Notes: generated from the sequence alone by a model not told the origin. Shown: positions 46,516 through 57,978, numbered from the stretch's first letter. The stretch is 64,000 nucleotides of DNA from Lathyrus oleraceus (GCF_024323335.1 NC_066581.1:226626539-226690538); one strand, 5' to 3'. Translations and numbers: made by a program.

Positions 46516-49420
46516 TGTAGCGGGGTATTCGTTACCATTAGAGATATTGACTAAATCCAAGGTAAATCATACAAGTCGAGTCGCCACCGCACTTCTATTT
46601 ATCCAAAGGAATGGTTAGAAAGCGAACAAAAACCTAAAAGTTTTATCGAATCAAAAACTAGTAAAAATGTCAGAGATCTGGGTAAGGGGGGTTAGTTATG
46701 CAATGGGAAGGTTTTAAGCACCCAAAACATCCTAGGTACTCCTAGGGAGCCCTTTTCACATTGGTTTTAAGGTTGGTATTTGGTGAAAATTTGTTTGTGC
46801 AAACATGATTGAAGAGATGAGAAAAGAATATACAAGTTATTTACATTTTGTGTTTGGATGGATAAACCCATTGCCTACGTACCATCTTAAAAAAGATTAG
46901 GATCAAAACCTCGTAGTTCGGGGTAAAAATCTCAAAATAGGTTGGTGAATTGATTGGTCCAAAAGCCTTAAGGTCTTTTGTTATCCAAGGGAGAAAACTC
47001 AACCTAAAACCACAAATCCACCATGTGAGGATTGCTTCAACATGCTAGTGAGGGGTTAACCCTATAATAAGTATGGAAGACTCATTGTCCCTCACTAAGG
47101 ATATAAGTAAGTATTACATCTACCTCAAGGATAACTCAAACCTAATAGCTAAAGGTTATGAAAAAGTTTGATTAAGAAAGTGGCCATTGCAACCACAAAA
47201 GTATTTGAATGAGTGGTATTTACCAATGAGAAGTATTTACAAAATATGGTCAAAGTTGACTTAGAAGTTCAATTCAAAATAAGTGTTATGAAAAGGAAGT
47301 TTGAAGATCAAAAGCATAAGGCTTAGGTTTCTAATGTTGGAAAACAAATGTTAAATGTTTGCACAAAAAGTTTTGGCTTGGGTTAGAGTGGAGGGAAGAA
47401 GAAGAATGGCTAAGGTCCTAATCATACAAGAGATAAGGGATAAGAAACAAGACCACAAATGAAGTTCCTCTCTTGAGATCATACTGATGATCCAAGTAGC
47501 TCCCATCCTTTGGAACAAGCAATCACAATAATAGTAAGCTCAAGCAATCAACAATCAATTTAGCTCTTGGAAAGTTCCTCAGTGGCCCTTAGATCTCTCT
47601 CTCTTAGAAGCTCATGGCAATGGTTCCTCACTTAGGCTCAATGTTGGAATCCCTAGCACAAGAACACACACATTAAAAAAGTTCCATCAAACAATCAAGA
47701 ATGAACAAGAAGGAGTTTAGAAAGTTGGTCCTTTCAAAGTCCTCTTCAACATTTATAGCATTCTAAAGGCCCAATGCCTAGTTGCTTTTTGACTTTTATA
47801 GCATTCTAAAGACCCAATGCCTAGTTTCTCTTTGACTCCAAATTTGCATAGGGAAAGTCCTAAAGTCTTAGTCCATTTGTCCATTTCTTTGCATTTGGTC
47901 CATAACAAACAAAACAAAACACAAGCACAATGATATATACACAATTATGTGCTCAAGTGAGCAAAAGGCAAATTGTATTAACATAAACATGTGCTCAAAT
48001 GAGCAAAGGGAAAAGCAAATGAATAATATGTACAAGAATAGTAAATTGCATAAATGTAAAGAGCAAGAATTAAATGTTAATGGTTAATGTTTAATGTTAG
48101 TAGTTAGTGTGCCATAAGGCAAATTTAGCGCTATGTTAAGCAATCGTAATTGGACTTATGTAGAAGTCACAACTATCTGAGGCCGGTCAATAATAATGTA
48201 GGCAACAACACAAGTTAGAAATCTTGATTAGTGAACCAAGTTCCAACAACTTGCCATGCCAAAAAGAAGATGAGAAATGATCTTGTATTGGTTTAAGTCC
48301 TTTGCATGATTTAGAAAGCAATCTATCCTTAATGCAAAGCCATTCACTTGATCATTTGATCAAGATGAATTAGATTTGAATCAAAGAAGATTAAACCTCC
48401 CTAATCAATACTAACTTATCAACCTTTAACTCATTGATCAAAAAGAAAAGAAGAAGAAGAAGATGAAGAAGATGGATAATGGAAATGAAGAAAATAAAGT
48501 GCATCAAATGAAAAGGAATGTGCCAATCCATAAATGTTAACCAAAGATAGGGAAGATCAAGGTCAAACCATCAAAAACATAAGTAAGATGAAGATTGAAT
48601 GTCAAGAAATAAACAAAATATTTTTGGCATTTTTAATATTTGAAAATAAACTTGAATTAAAATATTAAAGAAAGGTCAAACTTCAAAATCACTTCAAATC
48701 AACTTTGAAAAGTCCAAGTGAATTATCCCAAGTTCAACAAGGTCAAACAAAGTTTGACAAAAAATTTCAGCATTTTTAAAAGTCAGAAACTATTTTTAAT
48801 CAATTAAAAATGAATAAAAATAACCTAATTGAACTAAAATCTCAAATAAATCTCAAATCAATTAAAAAATTGATGAGAATATTTTTCATAGATCCATCAT
48901 CATTCAAAGAGGTTAGGAAAATATTTTTGTATTTTTTTAATATCAAAAACTATTTAAAATGAATTAAAAATAACCAGAAAAGAGAAAATTCACAAAAAAT
49001 ATCAAATGATAAAATAAATAATATTAAAAATCATTTTTAGAAACTAGAATTAAAAAGAGAAATAATGCAATTGGTCCCATATTTTTTGGAATTAAAATGA
49101 GAGAGTTATGAATTTTTGAAATAAAAGGAAATAAAGAAAATAAAATCAGAAATAAGAAAATAGCAAAAATCAGGAAGCGTTGGATGGATCCTCATTAATT
49201 GACGTGGAGGATCTAATGGTCATGAGCTGCGCGCCCACCATAGTCCAAGGTCAATGAGAAACACAAGGAATTAAATAAAGTCAATAGATCCAAAGGCCAA
49301 GATATAAACTGGAAAATGCATCCAACGGCTCAGGATTGATCTGGCAATGAGACGGTGGCCAGCGCCACCGTCTTCTCCGGTGAGCTTGCATTTTCCGGCC
49401 AAAGTTGCAGGTCATAAAAT
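46516..49420 (-). repeat. Element B 5' LTR, truncated by the Copia insertion
   Basis: 2905 bp colinear with the 3' LTR from TGTAGCGGGG to GGTCATAAAAT, then an abrupt change to a Copia LTR. The missing 2 kb contains U3 and the TATA box. The pre-insertion site of element A is intact at 47430-47434. Hairpin at 46731-46746; GTAGGCA motif at 46872-46883; PBS-like site at 46578-46586. Confidence 0.92.
47430..47434. other. Empty site equivalent to element A's insertion point
   Basis: catacaa-GAGAT-aagggataag is uninterrupted here, whereas in the 3' LTR the same GAGAT is duplicated around element A. Confidence 0.95.
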
Positions 49421-49678
49421 TGTAAGGGCAAATTGTCAGACAACATACAATCATAAGTTTCGATGATGACAAATGGCCATCATGGATGAATCGGCATAAT
49501 GCTGGTTCCACGTATACAAACAAATGCAACATATCACCTATCATATCCTTCTCTATGCTTATCTAAAACTGCTATAATTCATAAAACATATGTGGATAAA
49601 ATGTGATCATGACGAAATGCATGAAAACCACAAAATACGAATTTTTGCAGATTTGCAGGCTTTGAGTCGACCGCAAGG

Positions 49679-49856
49679 GTCAGCGCATGAGCCACGAGTC
49701 AGCGCATAACACAGACCAGTTGGTGACTGGTCAGCGCATGGTTGCTTGAGTCGACCACAGGTCGGCGCATGACATAGTGCAGTTGGCCACGGGTCAGCGC
49801 ATGGAATACTTGAGTCGACCATAGGGGTCGGCGCATTTCCCACGAGTCAGCGCACG
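49679..49856 (+). promoter_or_regulatory. Seven GTC(A/G)GCGCAT repeats upstream of the Copia TATA
   Basis: Copies at 49679, 49698, 49730, 49761, 49793, 49827 and 49846, interleaved with three TTGAGTCGACC copies (49662, 49747, 49810) and an inverted GGTCGACC (49866). The cluster ends about 95 bp before the TATA box, as expected of an enhancer-like U3 array. Confidence 0.6.
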
Positions 49857-49950
49857 CCGACCTATGGTCGACCGCTCATGCGTAAACTCAATTTTCTGAG
49901 TTATTTCCACTGTTTGAAAAGCTGTTATTTTTGGTTGGTAAGTTGGTTAC

Positions 49951-49958
49951 TATATATA
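49951..49958 (+). promoter_or_regulatory. TATA box of the Copia LTR
   Basis: TATATATA followed by a CAA-rich presumed start region near 49980-49990. Confidence 0.6.
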
Positions 49959-51199
49959 GAAGTTTAATCACTTGTTTCAACTAACATTTGTCAAATTGAT
50001 TTCAAGTGTTCAAAGAAACAAGAAAAAGTGAAATAGGTGTCCAAGATTCATCATCTTCATCTTCAACATCTCACAACACATCAACTACACACAACCATTT
50101 TTGAAGTGCTTTGTGATTGGTTAAAGGTGATAAGGTTCGAAGCCGAGATTGGGGAATCCGGTTCGGGTTGAAGCTTGTGACAGGTTTTTTCTTGAATAAA
50201 ACCGTTAGGGTTTTGTCCTCCAAGACTGGTTTGTGTTTGGGGTTTTTTGGACGAATTGCTTCATCAATTTTCAGCTGAGCGAAGGTGATTGAGAAGAGGA
50301 AGTCTTCATCAGTCTAGTAGAGGATTCAGTGATATTGAAGGGAAGAATTCGGGTTCGATTCGTTGTAGTTGAGATCAGTCGGGCCGAGGGTTTGAAGAAC
50401 TGAGGGTTTTCAACAAAGGGGCTGGAATCAGAGGTCTATCAACAACAATCAAAGAACTTGATTCATCTTGAATCAAGGAACAAGGAGTGGAAGCAACATT
50501 CAACGTCTTGAGAGTTCTGTTGTATACTTGCTTTACAATCCTTGTATAAACGGTTAAATTCAACAGGTGATATCTGTTAAATCATCTCAATTCTAGTTTT
50601 AGAATTGAGGGCAGACGTACCCCGAAGCGAGGACGGCAGGGGAACTGCCTCATCAAATCTTTGTCTTCTTTAATTTTCTGCATAATTGATTTTCAGCTTA
50701 AAAATTAAGTGATTTTAGTATAAGCACTTTTACCAAACATTGATATTAATTGAGTATAAGAGGTTAAAACTCTGTTTTTGAATCCAAAGTACAATAGGAT
50801 ATTGTACCAGATTAATTGGAATCACTTACTCAACACAAATATCACTTGGAGTGTTTTTGCACACCAAGTGTTTGATAATTTACCTAAACCAAAATTATCT
50901 TAAGTGTGTATCTAGTTTGATTTGGTATTTGAATCATTGGAACTAGGAATCCTAGTAAGTGAAACAAATCATTGATTGTGCAACTAGTGTAGTGATTCGT
51001 ATTTTACATTATCTCTAATCCATAAGCTTGACGCATATCCGGTTTTCCAATAACGGTTCGTTTTAGACTATATTTTTCCTCGGCCGCTTCCGCACTTAAA
51101 ACAAATTTTCAAAACCAATTTTAATTGGTAGCGCTGACTCAAATTTTAATTGGGATCTATTCAACCCCCCCTTCTAGATCCGTGCCATAGTCTAACAAG

Positions 51200-51216
51200 T
51201 GGTATCAGGAGCTCCG
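51200..51216 (+). other. Primer binding site of the Copia, with an extra G
   Basis: TGGTATCAGGAGCTCCG two bases after the LTR. The initiator tRNA-Met complement in element C reads TGGTATCAGAGC, so one G appears inserted after position 9. Confidence 0.8.
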
Positions 51217-51253
51217 GTTCACTCCGTGCTTCAAAATATAACTTTGATAGAAA

Positions 51254-54200
51254 ATGGCTAACGAACCTAAAGGGGCTTATAATAGAGCTCCCGTTTTCAA
51301 TGGTTAAAATTATAGTTATTGGAAAGACTGTATGCGGGTGCACATAAATTCCATAGATAGAAAAATATGGAACGTTATTCTTAATGGTCCAATTGAAATA
51401 ACCATGACCAATGAGAATGATGAATTAGTGCCAAAGCCCGAAGCACAATGGACCGATGATGATGAAAAGAAATACAATTATGATTGGAAAGCCAAAAATA
51501 TCCTAATCTCCTCATTAGGTGTAGATGAATACTATCGTGTATCCCATTGTCCTACTACTAAGGCTATGTGGGATTCACTACAAATTACACATGAGGGGAC
51601 GAACGATGTTAAGTTGGCAAGAATCAACACACTAACACAAGAGTTTGATCTCTTTTTCATGGAGCAAGGGGAAACCATTGCTGACATGCAAAAGAGATTT
51701 ACTCATCTCATCAATCGATTACATTCACTTGGTAGGCCTGTTTCCAATGATGTTGCTACTAATAAGATCTTGAGATGTCTTAACAGGGAATGGCAGCCGA
51801 AAGTGACCGCCATCAAAGAAGCAAACGATCTTATCACATTAGACTTGACAACATTATTTGGAAAACTACAAGAGCACGAACAAGTACTCTTGAGCCTAGA
51901 ACAACACGAAAAGAAAGAAAAGAAGGACAAAGCAAAGGTGAGTGAAAAGAAATCTATAGCTCTAAAGACTTCCTCCTCGAAGTCTCAAGCAAAAGAGCAA
52001 AGTGATTATTCCTCCAGCGACGAAGAAGAAGAGGACAAGAGCGAAGATATGAGGTTGTTCGTTAAACGCTACAATCGTTACGTGAGAAAGAACGACATCC
52101 AACATTCCGAAAAGAACTTGGTAAACTTCCGGAAACAATCTAGGTACTCTAAAAATGATGACTCAAAAGGTAAAATGACTAGAGGGTCGTGCTATACGTG
52201 TGGAAAGTTGGGTCATTACAAACCAGACTGTCCGATGAACAAGAAGACAAAGGAAAAGGAATCATACAAATCACATAAGAAATCATCAAAGCCAAGGAGA
52301 GCATACATAGCTTGGGAAAGCGATAGCGACTCCTCCGATGATGAAAGTTCTAGTGATGAAGATGAAAATGCAAACCTATGTCTCTCTGCTCATCAAAAGA
52401 ACAAAAAGAAACAGGTACAATGCCTCGAGACTACCGAGAGAAGATGGGTTCTCGACAGTGGATGCTCAAGGCACATGTCAAGAGACATATCACTCTTCAT
52501 TGACTTTGTGGCTAAGAAGAAGGGATATGTAACCTATGGTGACAACAACCGTGGAGCAATACTTGGTAAAGGTAGTGTAGGTAATCCTTCTTCCACTACT
52601 ATTTCTGATGTATTGCTTGTCGAAGGTCTTAAACACAATCTACTTAGCATCAGTCAATTATGTGACAAAGGATACAATGTATCGTTTTCAAAAGATTGTT
52701 GCAAAATTGTACATAATGATGATAAGAAGAGTATGTTTAATGGCCTGCGAGTGAATAATGTCTATATGTTAGACTTAAATGATGTATTGTTAACAAGTGA
52801 CAAATGCCTTGTAACAATGAGTGAAGATTCATGGTTATGGCATAGGCGTTTAGCACATGTTAAGTTTGACTTACTAAACAAAATAGTCTCAAAAGATCTA
52901 GTCTTAGGTTTCCCCAAAATAAGGTTCACCAAGGATCACCTTTGTGATGCTTGTCAAAAAGGGAAGCAAACGAGGATCTCCTTTAAATCCAAAAATATAG
53001 TTTCAACAACGAGACCTCTCGAACTTCTTCATATGGACTTATTTGGGCCATCTAGGATTAAGAGTCTAGGAGGAAACTATTACGGTTTCGTAATAGTGGA
53101 CGACTTTTCTAGATTTTGTTGGACTATCTTTTTAGTAAGCAAGAGCGATACGTTCGCCGCCTTTGAAAGGTTTGCTAAGCTTTCCCAAAATAAATTAAAT
53201 ACAAACATTGTTTCAATTAGAAGCGACCATGGGGGTGAGTTCGAAAACCATTTATTTGAAGAATATTGCGGTAACCATGGTATCGATCATAACTTCTCCG
53301 CTCCACGTACTCCTCAACAAAATGGGGTTGTGGAGCGTAAAAATCGAATTTTGGAAGAATTGGGAAGAACAATGATCAACGAAAGTAGCTTACCGAAATA
53401 TTTTTGGGCCGACGCCATTAGTACGGCTTGTTATGTTCTGAATAGGGTGCTCATTCGCCCCATTCTAAATAAAACACCGTATGAGCTTTTAAAAGGGCGA
53501 AAGCCAAATGTTTCTCACTTACATGTTTTTGGTTGCAAATGTTTTGTATTAAATAATGGAAAGGGAAACTTGGGCAAATTCAATTCCAAGGCCGACGAAG
53601 GTATCTTCCTCGGATACTCTCAATCGAGTAAAGCATATAGAATATATAACAAACGATTACTTGCTGTGGAAGAGTCTGTACATGTCACTTTTGATGAATC
53701 CTATTCGAGAAACGTCGGAAAGGGTAGTGTTGTTCATGGTGCAGGTACATCTACAGAAGACATACTCAAAGGTGGCGAGCCGGGGATTGATCAACCCGAC
53801 AAAGTCAAAATTGAGGAGGATAAAGATGTACACCATGAGGAAACCGAGGTAGCTCATCCGCCCTCAAACGATGATCTCCCTCAAGCTTGGAAGTCTTCCA
53901 AAGACCATCCAATTGACAACATTCTCGGAGATATCTCAAAGGGTGTTACAACTCGATCGAAGCTAAGTAATTTCTGTTATCACTTCGCTTTCGTTTCGCA
54001 AATGGAACCTAAAAACCCTAAAGAAGCCCTACTCGATGAACACTGGTTTTTGTCAATGCAGGAGGAACTTAATCAGTTCACTAGAAATGAGGTTTGGGAC
54101 CTTATCCCTCCTCCGCGAGATCATCGAGTAATCGGCACCCGATGGGTGTTTAGGAACAAGCTGGACGAAAACGGGGTAATAACCCGTAACAAGGCGCGTT

Positions 54201-54425
54201 TAGTCGCGCAAGGGTATAACCAAGAGGAAGGCATCGACTATGAGGAAACTTATGCACCGGTTGCCCGACTCGAGGCTATACGCCTTCTCCTTGCCTTCGC
54301 TTGTGCGAAAGACTTTAAACTATTCCAAATGGATGTTAAGAGTGTGTTCCTTAACGGTCACATAAATGAAGAGGTTTACGTCGCACAACCTCCGGGTTTC
54401 GAATCTCATGAGTATCCTCAACAGC
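51254..54425 (+). pseudogene. Copia gag-pol polyprotein, early stop and truncated RT
   Basis: The likely start is ATG 51254 (MANEPKGAYN...). Codon 18 is TAA (51305-51307) within the usual FNG.NYSYWK motif; the frame is then open to the junction. Domains: Gag with a C-x2-C-x4-H-x4-C knuckle (about 52190-52231); protease DSGCSRHM (about 52454); pre-integrase HRRLAHVKFDLL..CDACQKGK; integrase core (HMDLFGPS, RSDHGGEFEN, PQQNGVVERKNR); RT beginning (RWVFRNKL, ARLVAQGYNQ, FQMDVKSVFLNG) ending at PPGFES before the YVDD motif. The last codons to 54460 are antisense element C. Apart from the early stop, all reading is intact up to the truncation. Confidence 0.9.
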
Positions 54426-54427
54426 AG
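54417..54427. other. Copia-chromovirus junction
   Basis: Left of here is Copia RT; right is antisense chromovirus. The bases ctcaacagcag match element C at 60772-60782. Neither side is at an LTR end, so this is a recombination or deletion junction, not an insertion. Confidence 0.85.
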
Positions 54428-55925
54428 ACATACGGTACGGAGCCATCGATATCGGTCTAGTACCAGGTACCAAATCAATCGAGAACTCAACTTCACGCTC
54501 TGGCGGCAATTCATTCACCTCTTCCGGAAACACATCAGGAAAATCACACACCACAGCCAGATCACAAATCACCAGTTTATCTTTAGCTTCCAAAGTCGCT
54601 AACAGCATAAACAACTCTGCCCCATCTGCTACTTCCTCATTCACCTGCCTCGCTGATAGAAACAAACTCTTTCCTCCTTCAATCTCAGGAAAAATCACAG
54701 TCTTATCAAAACAGTTAATAGAAACTCGGTTAAACACCAACCAGTTCATTCCCAAGATAACATCAATCTGCACTAGTGGAAGACACACAAGGTCTATCCC
54801 AAAGTCTCTACCAAAAATACTCAAAGGACAATTCAAACAAACTGACGTAGTAGTCACTGAACCCTTCGCGGGAGTATCAATCACCATACTACCATACATC
54901 TCAGATATCTCTAATTTAAGTTTCACAGCACAATCCAAAGATATAAAGGAATGAGTAGCACCGGTGTCAATGATAGCTACAAGAGGAAAGCCATTAATAT
55001 AACACGTACCTCGGATCAAACGATCATCTGCAGAAGCCTCAGAACCTGATAAAGCAAAGACCTTGCCTCCTGACTGATTCTCTTTCTTCGGCTTAGGACA
55101 CTGTGGACTGATATGACCCAACTCTCCACAGTTGAAACAAGTCACAGTCTTCAACCGACACTCTGCAGCCAAATGACCACCTTTTCCACACTTGAAACAC
55201 TTCATCTCAGCACTGGTACACTCATGAACACGATGTCCAGCCCGACCACATCTATAACACTTAGCAGGAGCACTAGAGTCTCCCCCACTAGGCCTCTTCA
55301 TGCCACTCTGCTTCTGAAAACCTTTGCCAGCTGCATACGGTTTTCCACGATCCATCTGATATCCAATAGCTTGTTTGATCTCAGGACGCAACCCGTTCTC
55401 AAACTTCACACATTTCGAAAATTCTCCAGCAGCCTCATTATAGGGAGTATAGTACTTCAACAGCTCGGTGAACTTCGCAGCATACTCAGTAACCGACCTG
55501 TTACCCTGCTTCAATTCCAAAAACTCTATCTCTTTCTTTCCTCTGACATCTTCTGGAAAATACTTTCTCAGGAACCTTTCCCTGAACACAGCCCAAGTGA
55601 TCTCAGTATTCCCAGCAGATTCCAACTCAGTGCGGGTAGCAACCCACCAATCATCAGCTTCCTCTGACAGCATATGTGTACCGAACCTGACCTTCTGGTT
55701 ATCAGCACACTCAGTTACTCGGAAGATCCTCTCGATCTCCTTCAACCACTTCTGAGCACCATCTGGATCGTATGCTCCCTTGAACATTGGAGGATTGTTC
55801 TTCTGGAACTCACTCAGTTGACGAGCAGCTCCCATTCCTACAACATTTGGATTCCCTCCAAGTACTCCAGCCAGCATACCCAGAGCCTCAGCAATTGCAG
55901 CATCATCTCTACCTCTTCCAGCCAT
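54417..55925 (-). pseudogene. gag: Truncated gag-protease of element C (partial copy)
   Basis: From ATG 55925: gag, three CCHC knuckles, protease with DTGATH, then a stop of homology at the beginning of RT (PYRMSAVE). The frame runs on into antisense Copia for about 20 codons. It is colinear with 60772-62280 at a constant 6355-bp offset. The only difference I found is base 54980 versus 61335 (Val versus Ile beside the protease motif). Confidence 0.92.
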
Positions 55926-56050
55926 CTCTATTCTTAACAATCCAACAAACTAAAACAATAAGTACTGATAGGGTTACACAACACCTATCCCGTACAGGGA
56001 AACAGAATAATTACGACTCGACTCGACCAACGATGCTCTGATACCACTAA
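55926..56050 (-). other. Leader and PBS of the partial element C copy
   Basis: TGGTATCAGAGCATCG (minus strand, 56031-56046), complementary to initiator tRNA-Met, 4 bp from the LTR at 56051. One base (56029) differs from the other copy (62384). Confidence 0.85.
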
Positions 56051-56765
56051 TGTAACACCCTTCTAAAATACCCCAAAAATTAATTAAAATAATAAACATA
56101 TAATCAGAGTAATAGTGCACCAAGGGTGTCACACAAACATTCCACACCATTTAAACAATATAACAATCATGCTCTTTTATTTAATTTAAATATAAAGTAT
56201 TTGCACAGTTACGCAGCGGATAGAGATCAACTCAATCATGCAAAACATGTAACATCACATGTAATTTAGTTCAACCACAACAACAATAATAATCAAAGTG
56301 TTCCCGCCCGATGTTACATCTATCAGAGCATGACCCACTAGGGAGACTACACTAGACTCCAAGCATTTGCTTCTACTCAACTCATTTCTCGTTACCTGAA
56401 AAATAGTTGTAAGGGTGAGTTCCTCAATCAATATAATAAGCATTATAAAACAACATGTAATGCCAAGTAATTAACACATCAATCACCCTAATTGCAATAC
56501 ACATTCAGTAATAGCTCATTGGCTTAAACATCATACTCAACATCAATATACAATACCAGTATAATCTCAAATCATACTTAACAACAACACAACACACGTA
56601 TAATATTGGAACACATCCATTCATATTATACGCCATACATATTTTTATGCAATGAGACTCTACACATGCGGTACCGACTATTCTCGAACATATAGTTCAA
56701 GCTCACCGATCCCTCCAGATACGGCTACTAAGCTCACTAGTCCCACTCATTTGAGACCTAGTGAC

Positions 56766-56973
56766 TCACTCACTAATTCCTCACCATGGGAATTAGCTAC
56801 AGCCCCGAAGGCTAGACTATGCACACTAATCATCTAGTATGCAAACATCAACAACAAACCCACAATGGTTCACTCACTAATTCCTCACTACGGGAATTAG
56901 CTACAGCCCCGAAGGCTATGCCATGCATGCTAATCATCTAGCAATGCAACATCAACAGTAATTCAAGAATAAA
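56766..56973. repeat. 104-bp tandem duplication in the element C LTR
   Basis: TCACTCACTAATTCCTCAC at 56766 recurs at 56870, followed by matching GGGAATTAGCTACAGCCCCG and ATCATCTAG blocks with a few changes. The counterpart in the other LTR is at 63121-63328. Confidence 0.8.
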
Positions 56974-57251
56974 CCTATGCTCACACTCTGAGCCATACAA
57001 CAGTCCATTCACACATACATGCATAATATATACATTCACAGCATCATGTACATCATTATACATCATCAATCTTTCATCACATAAGCATGTCAGATTATAC
57101 CAAACAACAACCACAATATTAGTACATTTCAATATTGCATATACTGCTCAAAACAGCGGGAATTTATCCCTATTACACCATAGGCAACATAGGCCAACCC
57201 TCAATTAGGTACACCACATTTAAAAACAATAATTTTTCACTCTGCATCAGT

Positions 57252-57430
57252 GTTAACCGGTTAACGCCCTGGGTTAACCGGTTAACGCAGGCAAAACTCA
57301 CTTTCTGGCAAAACGCAACAGCGTTAACCGGTTAACGCCCTGGGTTAACCGGTTAACGCAGGCAAAAACTCAATATTTTCACACTTCAATACAGTGTTAA
57401 CCGGTTAACACCCTGGGTTAACCGGTTAAC
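57252..57430. repeat. Six perfect 14-bp palindromes GTTAACCGGTTAAC
   Basis: Starts at 57252, 57273, 57323, 57344, 57396 and 57417: three pairs, each exactly 21 bp apart, with pairs 71 and 73 bp apart. Each pair is joined by GCCCTGG or ACCCTGG. The other LTR has the same cluster at 63607-63785. The open frame over them is a by-product. Confidence 0.95.
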
Positions 57431-57864
57431 GCAGACCAAACAACAATTCCTGCGCTAACACACGGCAGAATGCAGAATTCCGCCGTTGGAAGACTTCCGG
57501 ACCTCCGATTCCGATTCCGTAAACAGCTATACGATCGGGAAAACATTACTCACACAAATACCGATTTAATTTCAACTTTCAACACAGTTCATCCAACAAC
57601 ATTTCAACATTTACAAATCCCAATTAGGGTCAAATTAACGGCTTATCACTACCCATGACATATTATCCCAAAATACCCATTAATCGACGATAAACCCCCC
57701 TTACCTGATTAATCCGGAGAATCTCAAGCTCCAAGCTCTTCTCTTCTCCAACCTTCTTCCTCTTGCTCTGCCTCTTGCCCTTTTTCCTCTTTCACGATCG
57801 CTTCTCTGCTTTTTCACGTAAAAACCTTTTTACTCCAAAATGGGCTCTTTTCCTTATTTCCAAC

Positions 57865-57874
57865 ATATATATAT
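57865..57874 (-). promoter_or_regulatory. Possible TATA box of the element C LTR
   Basis: An alternating AT tract (TATATATAT on the minus strand) about 105 bp from the LTR 5' end, followed by a purine-rich leader-like region. AT-rich surroundings lower confidence. Confidence 0.4.
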
Positions 57875-57978
57875 TTTCCAATAATAATAATAATAAAATT
57901 TCCAATTATTTAATTAAATTAATAAATATATTATTAACTCAATTTAAATAATTATTTTATTATTATCGGGGTGTTACA

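Larger units (their letters stand above)
4252..49420 (-). mobile_element. Element B: Ogre-type Ty3/gypsy element, minus strand, three times interrupted
   Basis: Reading on the minus strand from the right: 5' LTR (46516-49420, cut by a Copia), PBS 46491-46509, leader, ORF1, gag, protease (split by a solo LTR), 264-nt candidate intron, RT-RNase H-RNase H-integrase, long 3' UTR, PPT 29179-29190, and 3' LTR (25183-29178 plus 4252-5169, split by element A). Giant LTRs, an ORF before gag, this PBS and an intron before RT are diagnostic of Ogre. The two LTRs differ by about 1.7% over the first 918 bp counted by eye, so B is older than A, as the nesting requires. The left TSD would be ggaag (4247-4251); the right one is outside the window. 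Confidence 0.9.
49421..51197 (+). repeat. Copia 5' LTR (1777 bp)
   Basis: TGTAAGGGCA...TCTAACA, bounded by B's LTR on the left and the PBS on the right. U3 holds a repeat cluster (49679-49856) and TATA at 49951-49958. Confidence 0.88.
49421..54420 (+). mobile_element. SIRE/Maximus-type Ty1/Copia element, 3' truncated
   Basis: 5' LTR 49421-51197, PBS at 51200, then a gag-pol frame ending within RT where the sequence switches to element C. RNase H, PPT and 3' LTR are absent from the window. The left target flank is aaaat (49416-49420). The long LTR and Gag type suggest the SIRE/Maximus branch. Confidence 0.9.
56396..57704 (-). other. Candidate leader intron inside the element C LTR (1309 nt)
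   Basis: Donor AATCAG|GTAAGG and acceptor CTATTTTTCAG|GTAACG both match plant consensus well. The donor follows a plausible TATA and a short purine-rich exon, and the acceptor precedes the PBS by about 350 nt. Inferred from signals only. Confidence 0.35.
56051..57978 (-). repeat. Element C LTR, complete (1928 bp)
   Basis: Bounded by a perfect 10-bp terminal inverted repeat TGTAACACCC/GGGTGTTACA. In element sense: a TATATATAT tract 105-115 bp from the 5' end (57865-57874), a purine-rich leader, a strong splice donor CAG|GTAAGG (57705/57704), the palindrome cluster (57252-57430), a 104-bp duplication (56766 and 56870), and an acceptor TTTTTCAG|GTAACG ending at 56396. The overlapping part of the second LTR looks identical. 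Confidence 0.93.

Noticed and set aside
4252..49420. Reading the three TGTAGCGGGG starts (4252, 36416, 46516) as three separate full elements
   Set aside because: Only 46516 has an adjacent PBS and only 29178 an adjacent PPT; the copy at 36416 is flanked by protease codons and a near-perfect TSD, so it is a solo LTR.
57135..57335. 66-codon frame with VNRLTPWVNRLTQ repeats
   Set aside because: Translation of the palindrome array in noncoding LTR.
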